Origin: Kingdonia uniflora
Lineage: Eukaryota > Streptophyta > Magnoliopsida > Ranunculales > Circaeasteraceae
DNA length: 64,000 nucleotides
Assembly (NCBI GenBank): GCA_014058105.1
Contig: JACGCM010001110.1
Location: 310,001 to 374,000 of the forward strand
Direction of reading: 5' to 3'
Below the pieces are notes generated by a model. It was given only the letters and a program-made list of their open reading frames with translations, was not told the DNA's origin and made no database searches. Positions within the stretch are counted from its first letter, which is position 1, and the number at the start of each line of letters is the position of its first letter. Positions 9,834 to 21,042 of the stretch are shown here, piece after piece. The position numbers were made by a program, and so were the translations under genes.

Positions 9834-12244
9834 TGCTACACATGCAGATTAAAAGTATCGTGGACAATGCCATTTACAGTCTGTAAATGTTCATAAGATT
9901 TTGGTCCTTTTACGGCAGTTAGAAGCAGAGGAAGGTAAAACCTCTCTCCCGAATTTGGGGATGCGAAATTAACTCTACCAATTGCTTTACATTGCGATCA
10001 TGGCAGCTATATACCCGGGCAATCATGCCAAACATGAAATTCAGAAAATTCTTTATAAGTATAATCCCTTGCATACTCATTTTTAGCGCAATATGCGAAA
10101 AAAAACCTATATGTGTTGATCGCTGGTTTGCTGCTCTAGAAACAACATTTCCTATGGGCTCTCTTTCATCGTAGACTACTTTGTACATTCCAGGTAGATA
10201 TAGTGCTAATCTAATCACTGCGGGCATCTCACCATGCATCTTATATTTGAATATATGCTAGGCAGCTTCTGGTGGTCCTATATATCATGAATCAAGATAT
10301 TGTTGAATTTCTTCATATCCCGTTAATATCATCATCGTACGATCGTGGCCCTTGTGTATATATTTTACACATTGTATTCTTGCGCATACTTCGACATTAA
10401 TATGACAATCGAACATCCTAGTCAAGTGTGGGCTATGGGGAACTACGTCTCTATTGTCGACCCTTTTCCCACTTAAAAATTCAATTATATTATCCGACTT
10501 TCGACGACAATATACAAGATACCCATCTGTAGCCATTGCCGTTGTTTCTGCAAAATCTCTTGGATAACTTCTTGTACACTTCCCATTTTCCATACATGCC
10601 GACTTAGGATTTCTTTTGCCACATGGACCGTGAACCATACACCTTTTAATAGTTTGAAATAATGCTGGATCCTTATTTTTCATCTGGAAATTCAGCTGAT
10701 ACTATATTATCGACTTGGCTAGCAGTATGAATCTTGACCGACTGTTCTAGGAAAAACAATACATGCATATGTGGCAAGCCTCGCTTTTGGAACTCAATCG
10801 TGTAGACATGTGCTACAACTTTTCCGAAGACTTTGTTTTTCATTAGTTCTTTCATTAAAGCACGTTGCTTTAGCTCGAAAACGCGTGCGACTAAATCAGG
10901 GCGATCAACAATATTTTGATGCGGCAGAAGTGCTTTTTGGATTTCGGGACCAATTTAGATTTGCTGTCATTGTCAAGAAAATATTTGGATGGTTATTATA
11001 ACACGTGATTGCCATCGAGTCTTGGAAATTCTCGGACATGTGTCTTGGACTACCAATGAAAGATGAAGGAAGAATTAACCTTTTCCCAACTTCATTAGAA
11101 TTCAACCCAACACCAACCAGATCAGCCAATCCACCATATAGTTCAGAACAAAGTTTGCTTTGATTAATTCTATGGTAATTCAGACGATTTTGCTCAGTTG
11201 AAGCCCAAGCATCTACCAAAAATTCTTGGAACAATCATCCCCCTCGTAAAATAGATGAATATTCAGTGTGACGGTAGAAGAATCGATATGAATAGAAGTC
11301 CTTTTGGGTAAGCCGATCCTCTGATGATTTGTTGTAGTTAACATCCCAATGCAACAAATCGGGTGTACATCCTAGTTGCCCGCGAGGGAATAATAACACA
11401 TAATGTAATGGGAGATAAGCTGGGTGGCATTCATTTATCCGCATCAGTTCTCTATCTCCCCTGAGATATACAATGATATCTCTCATACTACATGGTTTAT
11501 GGCCATCCCCTGGCAGTATAACTGCAATCTCATCTATTGAGGGGAGGTTATAGCAGTAATGAAGATGTGCTTGAATATTAACATCATGTTCAGTTAGCAA
11601 AGAAGCCTCCTTCAAAACTTCGTACGCCTGCCGATACATTCTGGCAAAATGATTTTGCTATAATATATTAGCTTGAATAATATCCAAGACACCTGCATTC
11701 AATTGTAGGTTTCGTTCAGCACGTTCATTTAAAGCTACCGAAGAGTCATAAATATAAAGTTGAGCATAGCTTGCACGTTTGTCTTGATCGGGTAATAATG
11801 CACCGCTTCGATGGCGCAACTCTCCATGGATTGAGAACGGTAATGGACCTCGTCCATTTATTACCCGGTTTTCCATTGTTACACCAAGACTCGTGAAAGC
11901 ATTAGAGGTATTATACTGACGGATATGCTTTCGGAAAGAACGTGCATGGGCGGAGTCATCATCAAACAGTGATTGGATCGTAGGTGGGAGTACATCAAGA
12001 AGTGGTAACCTTATTTTTTTTCTTGAAGGCAGCAGGTCCCGAAAAGAGGCCGACATTTGGGCGAGTTTGTCAATCGTTCATCCGACCAATGTAGTGCACT
12101 ACATGATGGGCACGCAATATCCATAACTCCTAAATGATGACGTGCTTCATGGACTATTTGAGTAATCATGTTTTCAACGTATGAGTCCAAGTTGTCATCA
12201 TTGCAAAAGATGTCCTCAAAAAGAAGTTGTGACATTGCGTTCAA
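9834..12244 (-). pseudogene. Helitron Rep (HUH nuclease) domain, degenerate
   Basis: The N-terminal half of RepHel. In order: a zinc-binding start (CPSCSALHWSDERLTNSP, FGTCC; 12244-12011), YNTSNAFTSLGV and NGRGPLPFSIHGELRHRSG (12056-11658), INECHPAYLPLHYVLLFPRG (11639-11235), VDAWASTEQNRLNYHRINQ and LPSSFIGSPRHM (11234-10905), then the catalytic VVAHVYTIEFQKRGLPHMH (10855-10673), where H-M-H is the HUH metal site. MVHGPCGKRNPKSACM and NVEVCARIQCVKYIHKGHD (10683-10285) follow, then a linker (RERFYLRLLL, about 9930) into the helicase. Stops and frameshifts separate the blocks; for example one TGA lies between RGG and LFQEF at 11235. Confidence 0.92.
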
Positions 12245-12580
12245 TCTGCAAGTGAGACGAAGTTAACTATTGCGATCATTTATTATTATTATTTTGTAAT
12301 AAGAAGGATAACCTTTCTTGTTATGACTTCCCTTTGAAGATTCTCCAATTTCAAATGTCTTATTTAATGAGTCATTCTTCGAGGATTTTCCATATTCACG
12401 GGTAAAACTAAATTGATCAGTAGGACAAACACTGTAACAATGTAAGTATGGCTATTTGAGTGTGTAGATTCCATTAAATTCGTAACTAAATTAATATAAA
12501 ATACTTACGTGGTATTAAACGTAGATACACAAGCTTCTGGAATTTAATGGGCATTAGCTCCAACAATATTTGTGTTTGTA

Positions 12581-13740
12581 TCACAAATTTTGTTTTTGGC
12601 TTTTTGATGGGTTAGGTATATCGGGAGGTTGATCATTTTTTTCCCGTTCCTGCCTTGCACATTGTGCTAGTTCATGTTTTGTTGGCATTTGCTCCACCAA
12701 GTTTGGAACGACACTTGCTGGATCGGGGACGCTTTGGGTAGATCTTGCACACTGTCCCAATGCACACTTTGTTGGCATCTGCTTCACCAAGTTTTGAGTT
12801 CCACCAACTGGAATTGCACCACCTTGAGTAGATATTGGAGAGACTTTAGGCTTATGTTGTTTGCCCGATTTGCGTACTTTTCCCTTTTCTATATTACTTC
12901 GATCATATTGCGGCGGAGCGTGCGATAGGAAGCCCTTTTTCCCTGATCTTTTGGAGGGTGTAGTTAAATCAGCCGTTGGCAGTTGCTCCACAAAGTTTGG
13001 AATGGCACTTGCTGGATCGGGGTTGATTTAGGAAGAATTAGCATGTGTTTGAGGTTCCTGTCTTTTTGAATCCCAAGGCAAAAAAGTTTTTTGCTCTCTT
13101 TCTCGTCTTGTACGTTAGCCCAATGTACACTTTGTTGGCATATGCTCCACCAAGTTTTGAGTTCCAGCAATTGGAATCGTGCCGCCTTGGGTAGATATTA
13201 GAGGGGCTTCTTTGCATGATCTTCGAAAGGGTGTAGTTAAATCAGTCGTTGGCATTGGCTCCACCAAGTTTGGAATCGTACTTGTTGGATTGGGGTCGAT
13301 TTGGGTAGATTTAGCTTGTGTTTGAGGTTCCTATTTTTTTAGATCCCAAGGTACGTTTTATTTTTGTTCTCTTTCTCGTCTTGCACGCTGCCCCAAGGTA
13401 CGTTTTGAGTTCCACCAGGGTTATGTTGTTTGACCACTTTTTGTACTTTTCCCTTTGCTATATCACTTTGATCCCATTGTGACGAAGCGTTTGCTAGGGG
13501 ACCCTCTTTGCATGACCTTTGGGAGGGTGCGGTTAAATCTGTCGTTAGCATTTTATTCACCAAGTTTGGAATAACACTTGCTGGATCAGGGTCATTTTGG
13601 GTAGATTTAGACTGTGTTTGAGGTTCTAATTTTTTTAAATCCACAGGGATGTTTGGTTTTTGCTCTTTTTCTCGTCTTGCACGTTGTCCCAATGCACGCT
13701 TTGTTGCATGATCATTCGGAGGGTACAGTTAAATCAACCG
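12581..13740 (-). repeat. Degenerate tandem repeat, coding-like, at the Helitron 5' side
   Basis: Four related units of about 200-300 bp, starting near 12676, 12976, 13246 and 13541, with a partial fifth at 13740. On the plus strand each begins with a form of TTGGCATTTGCTCCACCAAG. On the minus strand they read as a hydrophilic, Pro/Gln/Lys-rich repeat with VPNLVEQMPTK, QCARQEREK and TTPSKRSGKKG. Unit length varies by internal deletion. Open stretches remain at 12991-12581 and 13692-13339. It lies upstream of Rep on the same strand. The 336 bp between (12245-12580) hold no motif I recognise and may be an intron or leader. I do not know the function. Confidence 0.7.
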
Positions 13741-15840
13741 TTGGTATATGCTCCACCAAGTCCTAATGCATTTTCGTCATTATGGCAATTTTAAAGCATA
13801 TACATGGCACTTTTTTGGCGTATAGTCAAATTAAAAATTACTGAGATTCAATCTTAAGAGGACCTTGAATTTAAAAAAAGGAGAGTCTTACCAAGGGAAA
13901 ATTTGGTAATATAACATTAATAAAAAGATCAAATATTGTATTTGGTTGCCTATTTTATTTATGAACAATTTCTAACGTACCTCGGGTATTGGGATTTTCC
14001 TTTTACATCTTTGATCTGACGCGCTCATACCAGTTAGAAGGTTTGAAATAAACATATTCGCCTTATTCAGTCTACTTTGATGCCGCGACATTAATAATTT
14101 TAATCCCCCAGTTGTTAAAGAGAATGATAGATATTTGAGTTAGTCCTAGAAAATAATTCAAGTAATAAATAGAAAAAACAAATTCAAAGTACAAATACAG
14201 GGTAAAAAAATTAATGATAAAAAGATTCTAGATGGTATTTGGTACAATAGAGCGTCAAAAAGTACATGAAAGATGTTAGAAGCAAGCGATCTACTCACCA
14301 ATTCGCAGATTAAAGCAAATAGGCAATGACATTTTGATCAATATCTTTATTTGTGCAGATCCAAATTTTCCTGGATATTAGAATTGCAAAATAGAATTAT
14401 TATATTAACAAAAGCTAAATACCAAGGGTATATTGAAATAAAAGATAATTTAAAGAATACTGTAATCTCATAAGCTAAAACATTTACTTTAGAAATAGTT
14501 AAATCTAAACATAAGAGAAAGCTAAAATATGAACATAAATTATTAGAATTTTAACCCATGAGATCAATCACAAAAATCATTATAGGAGTACTATGATCAG
14601 AAATGGCAAAGAGCTTCGATATGAAACGGCAACGCAAAGAGCTGTGAGTTTTCTTGGATGCGTGTTGGTTAATGAAGCATAACCAAGGCAATGATCCGTA
14701 GCTAGTCCAAGAGGAGAGTCTGTCCCGTAGTTAGTCCGATATTCTGATACCTAGCTGGTCATGGAGGATGATTAGTAGACAGATGCAGGACGTTGTCTCA
14801 TCCATTTAACTTGAGTTTGAAACCAAATACTTCTGCCGAGGATGGGGAAGGAAGTCATAAGCTAGGAAGTCATTGTTGGGTCTTGCTTGGTGAGTCTGTC
14901 CATCTTGTTTCGCCTAAAGGCTGACTAACATCTACATGGCTATTATGAGTTTTGTCTGCTTACACAGGTACTGCTATACATATCTTCTAGAGTTCTATTA
15001 AGTGTAGAAAACTTAAGTGATGAGTGTTTCAATTTGATTTATTTGGTACCTTAGCTAACATGCTGCTTTTGATCTGTCTAGGAAATCTAACTGGAGATAC
15101 TGCCCTCATCTACTAATTTAATGAAGGTTCACTCTGTACTTGCCATCCTTGATAGCCGAGGATTACCTTAGATGAAATTAAAGTTGGGAGTTCTTACAAA
15201 TTGTGTTGTCATTATGTAGTTTTTGTTTATAATTATTTATTCTTGTTGATTACTGTCTCTGAGGATGGTAGCCATTACCTTATTATTTATATTTTGATTA
15301 TTGTGATCGTTATGTATATGAGATTTCCCCCATATGGTTGTTAAAGAGGTTGCGAACTTTGTCACACAGTATCTTAATTATGTTTGTATATTCATGAAAA
15401 ATACTAACCTTTTACATTGCCTTGCCTATTGTCCTTACTATATACGTTACATGTGTTTGTTTTGTATATCACACTAACACTTTTGTTGTGCCCTCTCTGA
15501 TAGATGGTTCAATATCTACTATGGTAGAAATGTGTTCTAATTTATGGAATTTGTAGTAAACATTGGCCTGAACAGAACCATAGAAGTGCAGAGATATTCA
15601 AGGTACACTCATGAGACAAGATACGCCACTCATGGTTCTCCTTCGAAATTGCAAGACTTTTTAGCATAAGTGAGTAGTAAGAAATCATAATTTTTGTAAT
15701 CCTTGTTTTTTTTGTGAGTGTATTTCTGTGGCATACACGATTTTATCGAGAATCTTTTCCTTTTGACCCTTTATAGGTGGTTAATAGTCTTAGAGATAAA
15801 GATTGATGATGCAAAAGGCAATGCAAAAAGGAAATAATTA
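13741..15840. other. Non-coding stretch, no gene recognised
   Basis: About 2.1 kb of AT-rich sequence without long open frames or protein motifs. Parts (14900-15800) look like plant intron or UTR sequence, with T-rich runs and mixed stops. If the Helitron 5' end lies here I could not place it. Confidence 0.4.
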
Positions 15841-15849
15841 GAAACATGT

Positions 15850-16290
15850 TTGCTGAAGTCGTGTGATGGTTATGGCCATTTTCAATCATAATAAGGAAAC
15901 ATTAAAAAATTTATGGTAGTGTTTATTTTTCCAAGTCGTGTGGTGGTTATGGCATGAGCAGATATGTTTATGGCAGTGGTTATTAGTTCAAGATGTGGCA
16001 ATAGTGATAGCTCATTGGGAATATATAGTGCATATGGATAGGGATGCAAGCATGCCAGTACTTATGATGCTAACATGAATACATGGATTATACTTATGTA
16101 TCATAATTTGTAATGATGTTGCATTTGGTAGAGCAACGGCTTGTGTTGGGGACTACAGTAGCAGTTATGTTGGTCCTGGTAGATATGTTGGTGGTGAAGG
16201 ATATGAGCACTGGAAACAGTTGTACTAAGGGAAGGCATCATCATCTAGGTCCGGGGAAGGATATGGACCTTATATAACTCTCAAGAGCTA
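15850..16290 (+). pseudogene. Possible glycine/tyrosine-rich RNA-binding protein C-terminal remnant
   Basis: Short plus-strand pieces rich in Gly, Tyr and Ser: CGGYGMSRYVYGSGY (about 15950) and, further on, GRATACVGDYSSSYVGPG followed by YVGGEGYEHW (about 16130-16230), then SGEGYGPY. These resemble the low-complexity C-terminal tail of plant hnRNP-like RNA-binding proteins. Stops separate the pieces and no RRM domain is visible, so this is at most a decayed fragment. Low-complexity similarity can mislead; treat it as tentative. Confidence 0.3.
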
Positions 16291-16639
16291 TATTAAGAAG
16301 TGTATTTGAATTGTAAAATTTACCTCAATTTATGTTTGACTAGTCCGTGAATTTAGTAGGGAAAAAATGCATTAAAATTAGTATTTCTATCCATCCTATA
16401 TCACCACGGCTGATAATGAGTACAGAAAAGATAGAACTATTATCTGGTTCATATAGCGAGAAGATTATTTTGAATATGCCATCTCATTAATCTTTTTTTC
16501 TTTCATCTACTTACGAAACATATAATTTATACGTATCTTCCATTTGTTACCATAAATCGAATAGACAAACAAAAAAATTGTCATACTCTCAAATTAATAT
16601 TGCCTAGGGAGTAAACCTAATGAAACTGCAGTAACTCAT

Positions 16640-17365
16640 AGCTTACCTTTGGGCTTCTAGGAACATGGGTATAGATCGCCAATTCGACCATTGATTACAA
16701 ATGCGACAGATTCATCAGGCGTGACCCCAACTACTTGAGCCTCTGTTTCGATATCGACAACATTACTATTAAACTACTCCGCTGTGATTTCAAATACATT
16801 ATGTATTAAAGGGTGACTAACCATAAAATAAAATGATGATCAAATACAGGTTTGTTGTTGTTAATTTCCTCACCTAATAATATAAGGATCTCCTTGTGAG
16901 GATTTACGAAGGAAGGCAGTTCACTCAAGACTTGTGAGTATGTAAATCTAATATAGGAGCAAATGAATCGTAGTACTTCCAATATGAAAGAGATTTATCA
17001 TGATATCTGATAATCCATATTCAAAATATCTGAAATAAATAGGTATAACGGACCAATCTATCAAAAATCCGGCTTATGTATAAGATATTTCAATGGAGTT
17101 TCATTTTAAGAAAATATTCCATGATTAAAGTACTACAATATATCTAAATTAAAGATATACCTGATAATTGAGAATATTGCATTTTATATACATAAAAAAC
17201 AAATAAAGATAAAAATATTGACATATCAGTTATCTGGTTTACATAAAGAATATCAGCATATATTTTTCAATAATCCCTATAACTTTCAATGAATTTGTGT
17301 GGTGCTCCTAACGCAACAAGTGTTTTGGTTAAGCCTTTGGATATTCTGATTTCCCAACCTATATG
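16640..17365 (-). pseudogene. Exon-like fragments of an unidentified host gene
   Basis: Three minus-strand segments look like real exons. At about 17360-17270: GWEIRISKGLTKTLVALGAP then HKFIESYRDY. At about 16985-16880: EVLRFICSYIRFTYSQVLSE then LPSFVNPHKEILILL, running into GTGAGG. At about 16815-16640: HPLIHNVFEITAE, a stop, then VVDIETEAQVVGVTPDES and VAFVINGRIGDLY. The residue make-up is that of a folded protein and the segments are collinear, but I do not recognise the family. Stops show it is not functional. It may be another captured gene piece. Confidence 0.4.
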
Positions 17366-18330
17366 TCAAAACAAACTGATTTTAGACTTCAACACTTAAT
17401 TTTTTACTGTGTGCATCATTTTGTTAGATGTTTGGTAATCAATTGCACAAATTACAAACTTCAGTCAATCTGAAGCCAATGCAGTAGTTCATGTTCGATA
17501 CATATTGGCCTTTCACTATATATCAGTCTCAAAAACCTCACAAAAGACATTCCTGAACATATCTTAGTAATATCAATGTTATATTATATTCATAGGCTAT
17601 GGAGAATTTAAATATATTTTTATCTTGGGTGAATAAGTTGTTCTAGAGTGCAAGGAAATTTAGGAGAAATCTCTTGTTGATGATAACCCTCCAAAGGCGG
17701 GCTTTGCCTTCCCCAAAGTAAAGTCTCTGTCACATTCCAAAAGGGTCTCTATGGAGGAAGCTCACTAAATTAGAGCAATTATGTAAAGCATTTGCTTCTT
17801 AATCCATTTTTCAGTTTTTGGTATGTATAAACATTGTATCTATATATTATTGGCACTCTTTGTTTTCAGACTGTTACAATAAGGTTAATAATATTGTATT
17901 TAAGGCCACTTTAATTAGACTTTTATTTTGTTAGATCGGATACTTATAGTTAATATGTGAGCCTGACTTTAAGCGGAAAGTCCATCGCAAGTTGTAGCCT
18001 TGTCACATTTACTAATTGAGCAAACTTTTGAGACACTTATGGTTTATAGTCCACTTCTGGAATTAACATTTTAATATACATGTAGTTACAATAGAAAATG
18101 ATCGATAGAGGGTGATTTTCACTCTTTAGGATTTAATCAGTTCCAACCTTGACGCAAATCAAACCCATATATTTTCATGGTGTCTGCTATTAATATCATC
18201 TCTCGTATTATTTTAACTATTTGCCCCTCAATGTTAGAAATATTTTCAAATTGTCTCTAGTATATCAATCATAGATACGCCTAATAAACCCAACATTGAG
18301 TCCTCGAGGACGTTTTTTGAAGACTGTACG
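17366..18330. other. Non-coding stretch with one exon-like segment
   Basis: Mostly AT-rich with no motifs. A plus-strand segment at about 17653-17765 (SLVDDNPPKAGFAFPKVKSL) is open and compositionally protein-like, preceded by TTTAG, but too short to assign. I see nothing else. Confidence 0.35.
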
Positions 18331-18742
18331 CGGTAAAATATTTGCATTTGGCATCTCTGAAAAATGTCTTAAGCCTCAACTTTCTCTACTCCCATTTCTC
18401 ATTCTAATGGCTTATACATCTATGTTCAATGATGCTCGAGTAATCGTTTCACGTCAAATCCTTACGGAAAATATATTAAGCTCAAGTTAACTATTACCTT
18501 TTGGGTTCAGCAAATATACTAAGCATACTCTGTAAGCGGTAAAATATTTGCATTTGGGCATCTCTGAAAAATGCCTTAAGCCTCAACTTTCTCTACTCCC
18601 CTTTCTCATTCTAATGGCTTATACATCTATGTTCAACGATGCTCGAGTAATCGTTTGACGTCAAATCCTTACAAAAAATATACTAATCTTAGGTTTACTA
18701 TTACCTTCTGGGCTCAACAAATATACTAAGCATACTCCATTC
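18331..18742. repeat. Tandem duplication, two copies of 206 bp
   Basis: CGGTAAAATATTTGCATTTG begins at 18331 and again at 18537. The two copies run side by side with few differences (for example TGTCTTAAG versus TGCCTTAAG) and one-base indels. The second copy fades near 18742. No coding role is visible. Confidence 0.9.
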
Positions 18743-20271
18743 ATTATAGAAAAACCCAAATTAGCAAAATCTAAAGAGTTTTTGTCTATGTAGAGAGAGA
18801 AAGAAAGAGAGAGAAAAAGAACACTAACCTATGAAGAAGTAGTTAAGAATTGAAACAAACAATTGGAACATCTGTAGATTGCAATAGATTTAGGAAAAAT
18901 AATCAAAATCAAAAATAAAAGAAGTGTGAATACTTGAAAGAGATCTTGCGAAAAGATGGGGTTTGAGAAATAGAAACGGTTTGACAAAAATTGGAGCTTA
19001 GTGTCTGTTTCGTAATCATTACTCTTTATGTTGTGGAAGGAGGAGAAAAAGGCTGGAAAGATCAAGGGCTGAGGGGTAAATAAATTCTAACTTACCTATA
19101 ATCCATCATAGCTCCACCAACACAACCGATTCGTAGAAGTATCAAAAAGATCAAGGGCCTACAAAATTTGGGAATCAATTATGCTTTATATCAAATAATT
19201 ACTGAAATTACAAATTAATTACATCCTAATCTCTAATTAGAAACACAATGTCTATATAATGGAAATAATTAAGTATAAATTGGAGAATTACCTATTGTCA
19301 TTAAGTATAAATTGGTCATCAATCACTAATAATGGCCAATTGTAATAATCGACACTCTAACTAAATCAAAAGTAGTACTGGGGGAACTTTCATATCAATT
19401 ACCATCAACAATGTCCAATTTACACATAATAAAAAGTAAACAAAAGGGGGAGCCCAAAAAACTTACCGTTTAACCACACTTTCAGATCGACTGTAATGAC
19501 TTGGCATGAAAAACTAAAAACAAAAAATTAATTAAAATAGCAAAATGATACATTTAGAAAAAAAAATAGATTACCTGCAACTTTTGCTCAACTTGAAGAT
19601 GTAATACAAATTAACAGTATGTAACAATAATGATTGAAGATTTAAATAGTGAGTATTGCAGGGTTATTTAAGGAGGTAAAACCTATCTTCAAAATTGGCG
19701 ATTGATCCTATATAAGAACTTCAATTAAAATCAATCCAAATAAATGTTGGTAATATTGGCTTTATAAAAGAGAGTGAAAAGTGGCGTTTCCCATTTAACC
19801 ATTAGGTATGCGAACGAAGAGTTTTTTCCATTGGGGTTTCGAAGAGAAGAGAGAGTTTGTATGAAATGTTTGCTTTTATGGTATTAAAGAGAAATTTTAA
19901 AGAGTTATTCAATTGCCTATTTTATGTTTGAGTAAATTACCCTTTACATTATCATTTTGGCAAGCCACGTAGGACAAACATCGCCACTTAAGACAATTGA
20001 CGCATTATGAAAATAGTCAGAAGCAACCAAATTCTCATTGGCTTCGCAGCCACCATGTCGATAAATACATGATACAACTACCCCCAAACATATTATTTTA
20101 AAGACCTTGCCATCATTGTTCTAAATTTCAATGATGTATAAGGTGGGTAAAAATATTTTACGTGCAACTTTTCCTAAAAAAAGTTAAAGAAATAGTTAAT
20201 AAGAATTACAAACTCACAAAATTCAGGCGTTTATGCTTACTTCTTGTAGTCAACTTAAGAGATGTAGACTG
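18743..20271. other. Non-coding stretch, nothing recognised
   Basis: AT-rich DNA with a GA-rich run near 18790-18820. Short open frames on both strands have no recognisable content. A phrase near 19971 (CACGTAGGACAAACATCG) recurs at about 28762, suggesting a shared repeat family, but I could not define the unit. Confidence 0.4.
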
Positions 20272-21042
20272 GATGGGAATGTCTCTCTATCAGTTCTTCA
20301 ATATCAACATCTCCATTTATCGAAACCCTGTAATGGCGATAAAAATTATGGTAAGCAATTAAGAAACACAAATTATTTCCAAATCACACAATTGTACTTA
20401 CTTGAAAATCAACCAAAGACTGTTAAAAATGATAATGAGAAAGCTTGAATAAAAATATCAGCATTTTTTTTACCAATCGAGTGACGTTTTGATTAGTATT
20501 CCTTGAAGGGGCAAAAACGATGATCAGAAATTTCAGTAAATTACCTAGCAAAGAAGAAATTTTTCCAAATTGGAATTCATAAATATAGTACGATATTGAG
20601 AAAGAACAGTAAAGAGAGATTTGGGTTCATCATGTTGTGAACTGATCATATTGTGAACTTACCAATTACTTATATTACTGATGATGGGAATGCCTCTCTA
20701 TCAGTTCTTCAATGTCAACATCTCCATTTATTGAAACCCTGTAATGACAATAAAAATGATGGCAAACAATTAAGAAACACAAATTATTTGCAAATTACAT
20801 AATTGTACTTGAAAATCAACCAAAGACTGTTAAAAATGATAATGAAAAAGCTTGAATGAAAATATCAACATTTTCTTACCAATCGAATGACGCTTTGATG
20901 GTATTCCTTGAAGGGGCAAAAATGACGTTCAAAAATTTCAGTATATTACCTAGCAAAGAACAAACTTTTTCCAAATTGGAATTCATAAATATAGTACGAT
21001 ATAGAGAAAGGACAGTAAATAGAGAGATTTGGGTTCATCATG
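20272..21042. repeat. Direct duplication, two copies of about 360 bp, period 411 bp
   Basis: GATGGGAATG(T/C)CTCTCTATC starts at 20272 and 20683. The copies stay similar through CCTTGAAGGGGCAAAAA and TTTGGGTTCATCATG (about 20633 and 21042), with substitutions and small indels. The roughly 50 bp between the copies is unique. No coding function is apparent. Confidence 0.88.

Larger units (their letters stand above)
5050..13760 (-). mobile_element. Degenerate Helitron with captured host-gene fragments (bounds approximate)
   Basis: Rolling-circle transposon on the minus strand: an N-terminal tandem-repeat coding region (13740-12581), Rep with HUH motif (12244-9834), PIF1-like helicase (9833-7971), then AP-1 mu, Rab-GAP and laccase fragments in the same direction. 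Rep-helicase order is diagnostic of Helitrons. Gene capture between the helicase and the 3' terminus is well known for them. I could not identify the 5' TC or the 3' hairpin plus CTRR end with confidence, so both limits are inferred from content. The captured pieces could also have arrived in separate events. Confidence 0.72.
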
